Source: Hymenopellis radicata
Taxonomy: Eukaryota > Basidiomycota > Agaricomycetes > Agaricales > Physalacriaceae
Direction of reading: 5' to 3'
Assembly: GCA_015501595.1 (NCBI GenBank)
Contig: JADNRX010000074.1
Location: 62,001 to 126,000, forward strand
Length of the DNA: 64,000 nt
In this document: positions 15,721 to 27,326 of the stretch, one piece after another
How the letters are laid out: each line of letters starts with the position of its first letter
Numbering within the stretch: the first letter of the stretch is position 1
Made by a program: the position numbers and the translations under genes
Notes under the pieces: generated by a model
What the model saw: only the letters and a program-made list of their open reading frames with translations
The model's database searches: none
Told to the model about the DNA's origin: nothing

Positions 15721-15961
15721 AGCTTGTCCATCATCACGAAAAAAAAATTCATCGCATCATACACAAGATGCAAAAACAATAAACATGTATGTACACTATG
15801 TTCAATACATATAAGACACAGTCACTACAAATGCGACTGTCTGCTGCTAGGAACGCCCAGCGTCTTCAGCTTATTCCTCTTGCACTGCGCTTATGTTCTC
15901 TTATCTCATAGCCGCCTGCTGGCTCTGTAGACACCAGTCACACCTCTACTGCTTCACGAAC

Positions 15962-16638
15962 TTATGTTTCCGCATCCTCTTCCTTGACACCAAGCGCCTC
16001 GTCTTCCATGTCTTGAGCATCAACATAGATCCCCAAACGATGATGCTCAGCTGCTGACATATCCGCACTGTCCTTCTTCGCCACAAAAGCATAGAATCCT
16101 CCCCCTTCATGGCACCCTCCCGGTCCGTAATCATATCCAAAAATCACATACGGATTCCCTCGATCGTCGACGTCCTCAGATACAGCGATACAGTGATCGC
16201 CCGTGTTCTCTTCTTCTTCGATGATTGACTCCTTCATGACAAAACAGTTGGGGGTAGACCGATTCTGAAGCTTCAATCCTCGAAAACTACCTGTCTCCAC
16301 ACCGATTTCAAATGTCGCATTGATATCCTTCAATGCGATGTTGGATGTCTTTGACGACGTTATGGTGAGATGCCCCTCCATCTCCTCCTCTGCAGCCAGT
16401 TCGTCATCCGCTCCCATACCGCCGCCCCATATCCAGTAGTATGTGCCAAGCAGAGCGCGGGGTTGGACTTTCCGCTTTTTCAGAACCTGTTCACTATCCA
16501 TTTAGTAGATAATAGGAGCAGTGTTTGGGTGCGCACCATGCCCGATGCTACGCCTTGAGAATCTTCGCACCAGTACTTGACTGTTTGTTCTCGCAAATAT
16601 TTCGGCCACCAGTTTGAGAACGCGCTAGGCTGGTACAT
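15962..16638 (-). CDS. orphan protein with KKRKV-type basic motif, intact copy
   Basis: Two exons on the minus strand: 16537-16638 (starts MYQPSAFSNWWPKYL) and 15962-16486, joined over a 50-nt GT-AG intron; about 208 residues. Right after the splice is VLKKRKVQPRALLG, whose KKRKV resembles a monopartite nuclear localisation signal. Later blocks are GTYYWIWGGGMGAD, VALKDINATFEIGV or close to it, an acidic stretch, and NPYVIFGYDYGPGGCHEGGG. I do not recognise the family. A second copy in opposite orientation is at 43,443-47,199, split by an insertion. The gene sits between the broken 5' duplicate and the full Prm10-like gene. An upstream in-frame extension of exon 1 (DLRNSTLNRIDVSK) is possible. 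Confidence 0.6.
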
Positions 16639-16767
16639 CTTTGAGACGTCGATGCGGTTCAGTGTCGAGTTCCTGAGATCCAGTGAGATGCCTCTATGCT
16701 GGTCTCGGCTACTTCCGTGCACCACGTGCATCCACGCTTCAACTCGATCCACCATCAACTCGTCTTT

Positions 16768-19086
16768 ATGTCGCGCAACGGCGAGGACGCCCATTGAAAA
16801 TGCACGCTTGTCCGGCTCATATTTCCCTCAACAAGGCCCCCGAGCTGCGCCTACACGAACACTGACCGATGCCGAGGAGGGTCGATTCATACAAGACGAC
16901 GAGCAACAGCCCAGCGAGCTGCACGATCCCTCACACTTTGTGCCGACTTTCATGCACGCTCAAGATGAGCCAAAGAGGAACGAAGATCAAGAGAGCCACC
17001 TTGGTCTCAGTCATCACGAAGAGAAAGAATCTGGCCATCGCGAGTCGGGACACGGCGAGGAGCACAAGGACGAGCCTAAAAGGCGGCGAGCTTCCCGTCG
17101 TTTCTCAGACACTCTCAAGGCCCCCTTCAAGCCCGTCGCACACTTGGCAGACTCTGTAGCGGACGTTGGACTGGCAGGCGTGCATGCTTTTACCCATGTG
17201 GTTCTCCAGAGGAACAAGAGGAGAAGCCAGATTATTAAAAACGCCCAGGGTATATTGCTTTTATGACGCATATATGCACTCTTACGAATGGACAACACGC
17301 AGATATTAACACGCGAAGAAAGTTCCTTTTGAAGCTTGCTAAAGCCCTTATGTCCTACGGAGCACCTTCTCATCGGATCAGTTCCATGTTGGTCGCGGCT
17401 TCGGACATTCTTGGCGCCAAAGCAGGTTTGTTATCGCCTACAATTTTAGTTTATGATTAACCCAATAATTTTCAGACTTTGTCCACCTTCCCAACATAAT
17501 CATCGTTTCCATTCGGGATAGTGATACGTCTCCAACCAGAACATACTTCGTCCGTGCAACCGGCCGCGTCGCTCTCACTAAACTGCACCGCGTACACGAC
17601 ATCTACCGTCAAGTTCTCCACGACAAGATGAGTGCTGCCGAAGGAATGGACGCGCTGCGCACGATTCTACGATCTCCTCCGACTTATCCTCTCTCTGTCC
17701 GCTGTGTTCTTGCATTCTTCTCTGCGTCTCTGATCTGCGTTATTTCCTTTGGAGGATCTATCGTGGACATGTTTGTCAGCGGCCTGTGCGCGTCTGTCTT
17801 GCAATACCTTGGGCTCAGTGCGGCCAGTAAAAGCTCTATGTATGCCAACGTTTACGAGTACGTCTATTACCTCTACCTTGGAATTGTAAACTTCACCCTC
17901 TTTAGAATCTCTGTCTCCATCATTGTGGCTTTTGTCGCTAGAGGTCTAAGTAACGCACCGGGAAACATATTCTGTTACAGCGCCATCTCGTCTGCTGGTA
18001 CGGTTTCAATTTTGCCTGGTTTCACCATACGTGAGTCGTTTCATAGGCAGTCGAACACAGGAACTAACGCCAATTATAGTGATAAGTGCTCTGGAACTAA
18101 TGTCGCGTAACATCTTCTGTGGTTCTGTGAGGATCGTCTATGCAATTATCTATACTCTCTTCTTAGTACGGCTTTTTGAATTCTTACTATCCTTGAATCT
18201 CATCGTACAAGGGTTTCGGTCTTACCATCGGATCCGATTTCTACCTGCTTGTGGATCGTCGTGCGCGACACGCTTATTACGCCGCTGGAACGCCTAGCAG
18301 CCAGACTTATGCCCATGGCACCTTTTTGATGTTGAACAGTTCTACACCCTTCATTCCGATATCTGGCGTCCTTGGGACCGGCACGCCCTCGTATACAATG
18401 CAACATATCGTCAAAGGTATGCCCAGGATAGCTTGTGAGTCGTCCAACTTCACACGAGGTCTGTAGGCTGCTTCCGCGATCCCCTATGGTCATGGACCTT
18501 CAAACCGCTTCCTTGGTGGACGCTTTTCTTTCTCGTTCCTATTTACGTGACGTGCACCTCGCTCGCCAATTTGCAGCATTACCGGAGCCTGCAACTACCT
18601 GTCATGGTCGCCTTTGCGTGCTGTTCTTATGCGACTAATCGTGCTGCCAATATTGTCTTGCCTGACCGTACTGATATCGTGTCTGCGGCTGGAGCCTTTG
18701 TTATCGGACTTTTGGGAAATGCGTACTCGCGGATTATTGGTGGGACGGCGTTTACGTCGATGGTGACAGGTGTGGTGTTTCTGGTCCCGGTGAGCCTCTC
18801 CTCGTCGCATTTGGCAAAGATGGAGACTGATGGGATGATGCAGTCTGGTATCGCACAAGGCGGCGGTCTAACTCAAAATTTCCATTCATCAAGTGAACAG
18901 TATTCGACTGGGTTCTCGTTGGCTTTGCGTATGATTTCTGTAGCTTCTGGTGTGACGATTGGATTGTTTGTTAGTCAAGTTCTTGGTACTTTTTTCATGT
19001 TGATGTGTATGCTGTGCTCGGGCTGATTGTTGCTCCTAGTTTACCTCGTTGGCACGAGGAAAAACGCCGCACACTTCGCATTCTGA
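16768..19086 (+). CDS. Prm10-like ThrE-family membrane transporter
   Basis: Member of the threonine/serine exporter family (ThrE/DUF1212; yeast relative: pheromone-regulated membrane protein 10). Soluble N-terminal half rich in charged residues (HHEEKESGHRESGHGEE), then KFLLKLAKALMSYGAPSHR, which opens the conserved domain. It then has about ten membrane segments in two blocks (for example VRCVLAFFSASLICVISFGG; IIYTLFL, GFGLTIGSDFYLL; LPVMVAFACCSYATNRAAN; GTAFTSMVTGVVFLVP). Short introns, for example ending at 17,315 and near 18,800; stop at 19,084. The expected ATG at 16,768 opens a frame that stops after nine codons because eight bases present in the 5' duplicate at 15,568 are missing. Translation would need another start (next in-frame ATG begins MHAQDEPKRNED) or the deletion is an error. 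The gene lies just outside arm A and is absent from the arm B side. Confidence 0.8.
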
Positions 19087-19326
19087 ATGCTCGTTTTTGT
19101 ACAATCAATGGAATCGCCTGTACCAACAGCTTTGTAATGGATCTTCACCATCAACAGTACGACTGCAAGCTCGCACTTGCCTATTGCACCTGAGGATCCT
19201 CCGAAGGTGTTGGAAAGAAAGAATTAGTAGGTACTGAATAGTAGGTAAGTAGAATAGGTAAATTAAGAGTGTAGTAACGTCAAATAACCCTAGAGCCTCC
19301 ACCCTTCCTTCTGATCTATGCTCGTG

Positions 19327-20727
19327 TCACACTCGACACGAGTAATGAGGGATATTTCTTTCTCTCTCCTCTAGTTCTGAATGGAACTCTTTTATCCTTG
19401 ACCACCAATCGTCGAGAATACGTTCGAATTGCTCATCGGTCCAAGAGAAATTCTGTGTGTCGGCTATTGACAGAGATTCGCGCGCCATTTCTACCTTTTC
19501 TCCGGACGGGAGGGTGTGGTACTCGTAAGCAAAGACAGCCTTGACGTCGCGGAGCCTCTGCTTGCGATTGTTGTACCAGTGCCTGACTTGTTCAGGCGCG
19601 CTAAGTGAAGCGTGAGCGCGTGAACCAGGCATAACCGGGTCAAAGTAAAGGGATGCTCACCGCCCAATCTTGACTGCTATGAGATTCATCCAATGAGGTG
19701 GCGGATGCCAAACAATGTCGTGCGCAACTTTGTGAAGTAAGGCCCGTTTGTTGATGGATTTGTTGACGGGAGAGTTTTTCGTCGTTACTATGGCCGTGGC
19801 GAGATCCTTGATTTCTTGCCGTCTAGCCAATTGAGCCGCTGATAGATTCAGTTTGCTCCCAGAACTCGCAGCCTTCTCCTGTTCTTTCCCGGACTTCGCT
19901 CTTTTCTGCCTCAGCGTAGTAGTATCTTTCTTGCCCTTGCCCTTGCTACTCGTAGCTTGGTTTTTAGGAGATCGCGCTGTGGCCTTCCTCGGCTGCGGTT
20001 GGGGTGTTGGCGAACTTCCGTAACGGGAGCTTGGCGCTGGGGATAGTGTAGTGAGGTGGGACGTAGGTGTGGAAAGTTGGGCACTAGGGCTAGGAGCGAG
20101 AGAATGGCCGCGCGATTGAGTAGTAAGCGACATTTCGACGGGAGCAGCGGAGGTAAAGGCATGTAACTCCATTGAAGGTGGAGAAGGAGACATAAAGTCG
20201 GTAATCGGAATGGTGCTCTGCATGACATCCGGAGGTGGAGGAGTGTGGCGGAATTCATCATTGAAAGGATTCTGATAGCTCTGCAGGCTGTGAGTAGTGG
20301 GCAGGCCAGTTGGAGGGGGAGACGGAGTAGGAGAGATAATATTGATGACAATATCACTGTGCGTAGGACTCTCTGGAGGGACTATGTCGATGAGAAAGTG
20401 CTGATCGCTTTGCCTACGCAGCTGAGGAGTCCGGGAGCAGTTATAACACAGATGTCCTGTGCTGCGAAGTTGCGCTTCTCGAATGACCTTGTCCACTTCC
20501 CCAGGTTCAAATAGAGCAACGGGGTATATCTGTATCTCGTCGGGCTCGCCGTCGTCATTGAGAGGGATGGCGATCAGATTGTCGTCGCGGATTTCGACAT
20601 AACGAGCACGATAATAGGGTCCAGCCGGGATAGACCAGCCTTGTATGCACAGTGGTAGCAGGTCGGGGTTCAGAGCATGTCCAAGAAGGCACAGCCTTTC
20701 GAAGTATGAAAGGGTGATAGAAGACAT
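19327..20727 (-). CDS. divergent homeodomain-like protein HDL-B, arm A copy
   Basis: Two exons: 19661-20727 and 19327-19600, joined over a 60-nt GT-AG intron; 446 residues. Start MSSITLSYFERL is shared by both arm copies. The N-terminal domain of about 100 residues has ARYVEIRDDNLIAIP and ends in a CYNC pair (C94, C97). A Pro/Ser/Thr-rich linker follows, then a basic stretch. Next come about 60 residues ending across the intron in GRAPEQVRHWYNNRKQRLRD, which fits homeodomain recognition helix 3 (W48, Y49, N51, R52, K53 by homeodomain numbering). The C-terminal module is YHTLPSGEKVEM ... FSWTDEQFERIL ... RNIPHYSCRV. The whole layout is shared with HDL-A at 24922-26143. Predicted nuclear DNA-binding protein; the target is unknown. 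A TATA-like element lies at 20781-20788. Confidence 0.65.
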
Positions 20728-20780
20728 GAGGTAGTGGGGGTATGAGTAGTATTATGGACAGAAACAAGAGGCTGCAGGCA

Positions 20781-20788
20781 TTATATAG
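20781..20788 (-). promoter_or_regulatory. TATA-like element of HDL-B (arm A)
   Basis: CTATATAA on the minus strand, 54 bases before the HDL-B start codon. The same element stands before the arm B copy at 41,750-41,757. Confidence 0.5.
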
Positions 20789-21068
20789 AGGAAAACAAGG
20801 TTATTGTGAGCAGATAGTCGCCCCGCTCGGCAAACAGCGGTATTGTTCATCGAAAACAAGGGCATGAACAAATGTCAATTGTCGTAAAGTAGAAGGGAAC
20901 AACAGAGGAGCAGATTAGATACAATGCCAGCTGAATCGAGGTGAATGTGCGAGAACAAGAAGCTTGAAAGCAACAATTACCATATTGGGAGTATCGGGAC
21001 GGAGCTCTTCTCCTCTTACAGGCAAATAAGTTGGGCAAACCGTTCCACGGAAGCTAGTCCTTGTAGTC

Positions 21069-22319
21069 CTACTTGAAGGTTACAATAACCACAGAGATAT
21101 CGTCAAGATCACGGCCCATCTGCTCCTTCATCTTCTCGTCATCTGCCCCAAAGAGCGCGTTCTTGATCAGTGACTCTGCCAAATTCTCGCCACAGGGAAT
21201 ACACTCCTGCTGCAGCCGCAAATCAGAACCCCCGTTGGCAATAGAGATCAAGATATCCCAGCGTTCATCCAATGTCAGCTTCTGTTCCATGGAATCCCTC
21301 AGGCCGTCAGATGCAAATACCAACATGTCCCCTTCAGCAAGCTCGTGACACTGTATGTCCGGCGTACTCGACATGTAGGGCATGTTCACATGGCCCTGCT
21401 CTTTCCACATTAACCATGCCGAGGAAGGCACAGGCGAGCGATACAGCCACCTTAATCCTCGCGATGCGATAGAAAAAGGTGCCTTGATCTGGAAATCGCC
21501 GAGAGCTGTGAATCTCAATAAGTGCACGAACACGTGTTCACAATATGATACCCACACCGCGTGACACTCAGCCACCCGAGAAGCCGGCCATCCGTAAAGA
21601 TTCCCTCTTCATTGGGATGTTCTCGGAGAATTCTTTGCACCTCATCGGTATTAGTGGTGTTGTGGCGAGTGCTCATCATGATTGGTACCCTCTTTTCATC
21701 TTTCCAGCGACCACACACTTAACGCCAGCTTAGCTCTGCCCCTTGATACAACTGGTATTCTTACCTGCATCGGAGTCCCCCAAAGATGCGACCCAGACCT
21801 TTGTCCTATCTTTATTGATAAACGCTATGAGAGCGGTAGAACCAACCACCGCTCGCCGTACTGTCTCGAACGTTTCCTCTCCTTTGTATCCCACCACACT
21901 GTAGATGCCCTGGCCCTTTCGGTCATCGTCCCAATTTGCCCCTGAGAAGTCCTCGCGCTCAAACAAGCTTGTAAAGTTTCTCAACAGTGACTGATCGAAG
22001 TTTTCAATCGCCGTCTTCATGATGTCGGCAATGTCAGTCGAGCCCGCGGCAATACGGTTGGCTATGGCAAGAGGAAGTTCTTGGGAGGCATACTCCGAGA
22101 GCTCATCGGTCAGATGTCCTTTGAATAAAAGCCTTAGCTGTAACATCCACATACTAGGACTTTTTACGCACCGTCAAAAATGGCTATCATTGTCCCATGT
22201 TCAAACTGGAAAACAGTCGTCCGATCTTCCATTTTCCCCTGCAGTGTGGCCTCATGGATGACCATTCCCTCGAGCTGCTGGACAACTTTTGTCGCCTTCA
22301 ATTCGTATAGTGCGGCCAT
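21069..22319 (-). CDS. PP2C-family protein phosphatase, arm A only
   Basis: Metal-dependent Ser/Thr phosphatase. Start chosen at 22,319 (MAALYELKATKVV); a longer in-frame start exists upstream. Motifs: EDRTTVFQFEHGTMIAIFDG, then across the intron at 22119-22171 HLTDELSEYA, giving the DGH metal-site motif (the usual following GG is replaced by LT). Later motifs: KVWVASLGDSDA, then LLGWLSVTR leading to ALGD, LVFASDGLRD with the conserved DG, and DLDDISVVIV with the final metal-binding DD. Introns at 21718-21764 and 22119-22171, and one near 21,510-21,545 whose exact junction I could not place in frame. A stretch 5' of the gene (22,370-22,533; VTASMAVDASQASALL) is kept in arm B, but the phosphatase body is absent there. 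Confidence 0.75.
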
Positions 22320-22627
22320 CGTGGTGGTTCGAATGTACGTTGACGTAATACGTATACTGGACTTCCACTGTTTTCTTTCTTCCACCGCATCCTATTCCGA
22401 CTTGGAAAGCCAGAAGAGCACTAGCCTGAGAGGCATCTACCGCCATTGAAGCCGTCACAGAGACGACCTTCTGCATGACTCCAGACTTTGCGCGATACCT
22501 TTCGAAAGACGACAACAGTTCGTAACTATTCACATCAATAATCAGAGTACACTATATACATAACTGATAGAAGTGTTTGGAAGTAGATCACAGGTAAATA
22601 ACATCAAAAATACAAGCTAAGCAGGAG

Positions 22628-24225
22628 CTATCGAGTAGTAAAACGGTGAGATACGCAATCTTGGAAAATTGGCTCCTCGCACAACTCTTTTCCGCCCAAA
22701 TTCCAGCCCGCGCCGAGCCACTTGAGATCGGAAGCAGAGAAGTCGAATATTATATCAACATGCCTCTTCAAAAGGACGCAGCCATCGTGTGTGCCAGCCA
22801 GGTCTTTGACGAGTTCTAGGTAATATAGCACATGCAATCCTTCAGTCCAGTCGTGTGCGGTAATCGACCATTTCTGCAAGGATGGAAGGGCGAAGAGCAG
22901 TGGTGAATCGGGACCATTGCCGCGATGTCTTGAAAGGGACATATGGCGTACTCCATCAATTCAGAGGTAGGACCGATAACGGTCAAGTTCCGCAGGTTGC
23001 GCAGTTGTCGAATCAGCCGTAGACTGGAATGCAGCTTATTCTCGGGGACTTTCCCGTCCAGGTAATCGCCAACAGAGACTGTGTGAACTGGAGCGTAAAT
23101 GGCGACGTTGTCGAGGGTCATTTCCTCAATCTGCTGAAGCGGAATGATCTGAACGACCTTGGACAGCATCTCGCAGTTTCCATGTAAAGGAGCTTCTGAG
23201 ATAGCCGTCAACTCGAACCTGCGGAGGTGCGGCACGGAAATGGCATCGAGGAAATCGGTGACTTCGTCTGGTGCGGTATATCCCAGAAGAAGTGAGTTGA
23301 GTTTGTGTAAGACAATGACAGGCGCCTCGGCTTTGGGAGGTTCTGGAAACTCCAACACGAAACGCAACTCCAGGACCTCTAGAGTGTCTTTGCTCAGGGA
23401 GAGGATGCGGCGCAGAGCGGCAGGTCGCGGTCTATCGAGGAATGGCTGGTTGGCGAGACGAAGTTCTGTCAAATTGGATGCAGAGAAATTCGTCCAATTG
23501 TAGTACGCGCCGGTGATGGCCACCTTCCGTAGCAGCGGGGTTTTGTTCCTCTGCAATTGGACGGAGAGCTCTTCGTGGTGTCCAAAGATCGGGCCCGGCA
23601 CGGGATAGGTAAGCATATCCGACGGGGTCCAGGCACTGACAAATCCAGCATCCTCGAAGTCATCTGTAAGTGAAACGTCTTCGTACAACTCGCAGGTATG
23701 CGCCCAATGCTGCAGGATAGGAAAGTCGGCGCGCGCGAGGGCGCGTGTGACGGTCAGATGGAAAGGCCAGTATTCCCCAAAGACCTCAATGCATCTGATG
23801 CGTCTCGACTCTTTCACGAGCATGTTCATGAGGCGCACGCAGTGGTGCATGGAAAACGGAGTGAACTCTGTTGCCGCGGAATGGGGCACGGGCAAGGCAG
23901 GGGGAATACCAGGTAATATAATAGCGATGGCAATGGGGAGGGTTCCGGAGTACTTTAGCGCCAGGCGAGTAGTCCGGAACACATCAGCAAGACTGTCCGC
24001 GTCGTCATAACAGGCGTCGCACGCGTAGATTATGATGTCTTGCCATAAAGAAGGGGTACCACAAATGACTACGCCCAGCCGCCTGCACACGCGCGAAAGC
24101 CTCAGCAGTTGCTCATCGTGTGGCGTGGTTACGCCCACGACGAAATGCAAGATAATGACAAGGAGTTCAGTGGGCATATTCAGGAGCGTGGAAGTCGCTG
24201 GTACAATGTACGAGGTCGAGTCCAT
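22628..24225 (-). CDS. F-box protein, arm A copy
   Basis: Starts MDSTSYIVPATSTLLNMPTE; the F-box runs LLNMPTELLVIILHFVV ... LRLSRVCRRLGVVICGTP.SLWQ, the usual substrate-receptor module that binds Skp1 in SCF ubiquitin ligases. The C-terminal region has leucine-rich spacing (LTELRLANQPFL; LEVLELRFVLEFPE; LRNLRNLTVIGP), as in Agaricomycete F-box/LRR-like families. One open frame ends at 22,816. Comparison with arm B shows one base missing near 22,942 in arm A: the conserved C-terminus (HRGNGPDSPLLFALPSLQKW ...) continues in another frame to 22,628. No intron is evident. Confidence 0.75.
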
Positions 24226-24921
24226 ATTGCTGAGGAGGCGTCAGATTGAACGGCAAGATAACTAATGAGGACACTCACTGGCAGTAGTGCTGGGGGGAAA
24301 CAATGACTGTAGAACGGTGGAACCCATGTTATATAGCGTTCAAGACGCGTCCACACACACAGTCCACAACAGAAGGGACCAGGTGGACGCGATCATTGGC
24401 CTTGTTCGAGCTAACAGCAGTCCATTTCAGGTAATAACCCAATTTGTCCCTGATAAACGATGTGGACCGTGTTTGTCCATTTGAAGGAGACGAATTGTTA
24501 GTGCCACACTCACCCTGTATGAAGATTGAACCACGAAGCAATGGGTGGGTAGGGCGGTAGCATCCCTAGTCGTCCAGTCGACGACAGCTGCCATTAGAAA
24601 GAAGCTGTTGCCACTTGAGGTTTGTGTGCTGGAGCCCGTAACGCTGTAGTCCATGAATTCCCCCCAATTCGAGCCTTAATAATGAGTATAAAACACGCTA
24701 AAAACGCGCGGATGCGCCGAACAAAGTCGTTTGTTGTGTGGTCTTCGACAGGAAATAAAGATTCTTGCAGTCATGGTGGTCTTGGTTGAAGATGTAAAGA
24801 CCGATCAACCTACTGATCGGAACGACTTGCTACTCAGTAGTGCAGTCACGAATGTAGAATACAATCGTCTAAAGATTCACTTGCGTGTGAGGCGCATGTA
24901 TACATCATACATAGAGCATTA
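24226..24921 (-). other. inter-gene stretch of arm A with a small conserved open frame
   Basis: Between the F-box and HDL-A genes. On the minus strand a frame beginning MDYSVTGSSTQTSSGNSFF (24,654) and a second piece ending VVDCVCGRVLNAI (24,329) together match a single 111-codon frame in arm B (39,208-39,543). Conservation in both arms may mean a small gene or merely shared ancestry of non-coding DNA. No family is recognised. Confidence 0.3.
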
Positions 24922-26143
24922 TTACAACTCAAACTTGAAAAGCTTCACGTGGTCTCCCTTTTCCTCTACATCTTCTCCCTGATCCATCGACTTTTCGTCA
25001 GGAAACCGTTTACTCCGCTTCGCATAATACGGAATCGTTTCGCATCTCTTGTCATTTTGTTTCTTGATATATGCGAGATGCGGTATGAAGTCGTTTTCGA
25101 TGACGCGGTCAAAGTCTTCGTCAGTCCATCGAACTGACGGCCAGTTTTCTAGGGCAGATGGCCGCATAGGCACGATGGAACCGTTCGGGAGCGTGAAGTC
25201 GACATTGTGGTAATACGACTTCCAGTCGGGCTCCTTCCTGACGAGAACAGACTCCAGTTGATCCCGACGGTTTTGGAAATAGTTACGGACGGATGGCAGC
25301 TTTCTGAGGCGAAACATCAGGGATTGATTGGTGGTGACCACCTTGTATTGCTCACCGTTTGGTATATCGGGAGATGCTCGCCATCCAAGCCTCAGTAGGT
25401 CGTTTCGTAATGTAGTCAAAGACGGCTCGATGTAGGGCCTTCTCGGGCCCGTCCTCGTCCATTGTTCGCCGCGTGGTGTCCTTTCTTGCCAGTATATCGC
25501 TCTTGGGAGAGGCTGTAGACGTTTTCTTGCCAGTTGTAGACTTTGATTTAGCAACGAGTAGTTTTTGTGGCTTCGCACTCTTCTTCTGATTGCTACAGTG
25601 GTGCGAGCGGAGACGATGTCGTGACGGTTGCTGAAATGCTGTAGCAGAAACGACGGATGACGATTCGGCTTCGAAGGGTTCGGGAAGATTGCGGCGTCGT
25701 TGTTGCGGTATCGGCGAAGGAGGCGACGATGGGGTCACCGCCAACGGTTCGACATGCTGGCTTGAGGGTATAGAAGAGCTGTCAAAGTCCAACGGTGTTC
25801 CGACGAACTCCTCAGCAGAAATGCTATCTCTGAGTTCGTCGGGAAGCCGGCATATTCGACAGCGACTCCCGGAGTCGTTACATTGTGAACGCCACTCGGC
25901 GGCGGATACGACCTCGCGAAAAAGGTCGGGATAGCGCCTTTCGAAGTCGTCGATGAAGCAGGCCTCGATGATCATGGTATCGAGAGCGCCAGAAACAACG
26001 ACGAGGCCATCGCGGAGCTCGACAAGGACCTGGTAGCCGCTGAAGGTGGTGTGCCGGTGGCGTCTGGTACACACTGGCGCAATGGCACCATCAGTGGAAG
26101 CCCAGCCGGTCAGCATGACCAGAGTAGAGTATAGAGAGGCCAT
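24922..26143 (-). CDS. divergent homeodomain-like protein HDL-A, arm A copy
   Basis: Two exons, 25356-26143 and 24922-25303, joined over a 52-nt intron; 389 residues. N-terminal domain with YQVLVELRDGLVVV and a CRIC pair (C95, C98); then a Ser/Pro linker and basic patch (KSTTGKKTSTASPK). Next comes a homeodomain-like stretch, EKALHRAVFDYITKRP then WMASISRYTK, ending across the intron in RKLPSVRNYFQNRRDQLE. The FQNRR fits helix 3, with N51 and R53 present and W48 replaced by Y. C-terminal module: FTLPNGSIVPM ... VRWTDEDFDRVI ... ETIPYYAKR, plus an acidic tail. The intron sits at the same place and phase as in HDL-B, and both ends of the protein align with HDL-B, so the two are paralogues. TATA-like element at 26191-26200. 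Confidence 0.65.
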
Positions 26144-26190
26144 GATAGCAACGGAAGTAAGGAATTGTATGAAAAAATGGATGGTGCCGT

Positions 26191-26200
26191 TCTTTTATGG
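26191..26200 (-). promoter_or_regulatory. TATA-like element of HDL-A (arm A)
   Basis: CCATAAAAGA on the minus strand about 50 bases before the start codon. The arm B counterpart (catataag, 37,677-37,684) holds the same position. Confidence 0.4.
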
Positions 26201-27008
26201 AGAGGGTCATAAACACGAGCCTCTTCACAGTACTTGTGCTGTTGAACATTGATCGGAAAAAGCCGGTAATGCGGCAGTAGTTCCCCGAAAGAGCAAGCGG
26301 AGAGAGCACACGTATAGAGATGATGAGACAGGCAGTGAGCGACCGGAGCAAAGGGAGAACAATAACAGGAATGTAAGCGACGAGCAGCATATTGATGGTT
26401 GGGAAACAAGATCAACTTTCTTGCCAAAATGGGAAGTTGCGTACACTTGCTCCCAACCGTCAGCATTGGTCCCCAGGCGTTGGGCAGTTTCTCGAGAAAT
26501 CTCGTCGCCCCGCTTCCAGAGATGACGCATGAGTGTTAGAACAACTGGAGGCTCACTCCGAGTCATGCTATTGTCGCGTGCACACACTCCCTTCCGTTCG
26601 GAGTACTTTCTCTGCGACCTAGTCGTGACCCGGCTCTTTCTTATCCACATCCGTGTTGCACTACTAAGGACTAGTCTCGAACCAGCCGCTTGATGCCAGC
26701 CTTTTGAGGGGGTTGAACGATCTGATCGCCTGCGTTGAGTCTCTATCCTCATCCCGGTTCACCAATTAACGGCTTGGGCGCGACATCCATCTAATGTTTC
26801 TGTTTCTCGGGCTTCGCGTCCATCACGGGTCGCATTTTAGACTCTGACTTGTGTGCCAAGACGAGCAGAGCTATCAAAACATCCACCGCAACTCTCGGAA
26901 AGTTTAGCTCAAGGGAATCCTCTACCACCGACTGGCTCCAACGCGCGCGTTGTATGAAACGCACCGCCCATATACGCAACGAACGCCTCTCCGCCACAGC
27001 GTCAATGT
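26201..27008. other. shared promoter region of arm A between HDL-A and the secreted peptide gene
   Basis: About 0.8 kb between divergently transcribed genes (HDL-A minus, secreted peptide plus). Parts are conserved in arm B (for example gaatcctctaccaccgac near 26,910). Open frames here show no protein-like conservation between arms beyond nucleotide similarity. Confidence 0.5.
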
Positions 27009-27016
27009 TATAAAAG
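27009..27016 (+). promoter_or_regulatory. TATA box of secreted peptide gene (arm A)
   Basis: TATAAAAG 77 bases before the start codon at 27,093; also present before the arm B copy. Confidence 0.65.
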
Positions 27017-27092
27017 CTAAAATCACGAAGAGCAAAATCCTCAATCAAGCACTTGAACTCTCACTACTCGAGCAAACCTCTCCCGCCACACC

Positions 27093-27326
27093 ATGCGCAT
27101 CTCCTCCTTCATCGCCTTCTTCGCGCTCGTCGTCGCCGGCGCGTCTGCAGCTGCCACCCCCGCCGAAGGGTAGGTTCACGTTTCCTTTGCGTGAAGCCCG
27201 TTCTCGGTCCTCTACAGGCTTCTAGAACGCCAAGGCTGCATCTGCAGTGGCGGCTGCCCGGGCGTTATGAACTGCTGCCGCAAGAGGTGCGGCTGCGGTA
27301 ACCCCGGCGACACTACCTGCATCTAA
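27093..27326 (+). CDS. small secreted cysteine-rich peptide, arm A copy
   Basis: Two exons, 27093-27169 and 27218-27326, with a 48-nt GT-AG intron; 61 residues. A clear signal peptide (MRISSFIAFFALVVAGASA) is followed by a short linker and a core of about 30 residues with eight cysteines in the spacing C-x1-C-x3-C-x5-CC-x3-C-x1-C-x7-C. The core would be held by four disulfides, the size and design of fungal effector-like or defensin-like secreted peptides; no specific family or activity can be assigned. The gene is at the inner end of arm A, divergent from HDL-A, with a near-identical copy at 36,370-36,606. Confidence 0.75.

Noticed and set aside
19327..26143. Mating-type A (HD) locus
   Set aside because: Agaricomycete HD1/HD2 genes are normally divergent neighbours near MIP. 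Here the two genes point the same way, have a different C-terminal module, and no MIP or other flanking marker is present.
26225..26752. 175-codon minus-strand open frame between HDL-A and the peptide gene
   Set aside because: The arm B equivalent does not preserve it and it runs through promoter sequence; no domain is recognised.
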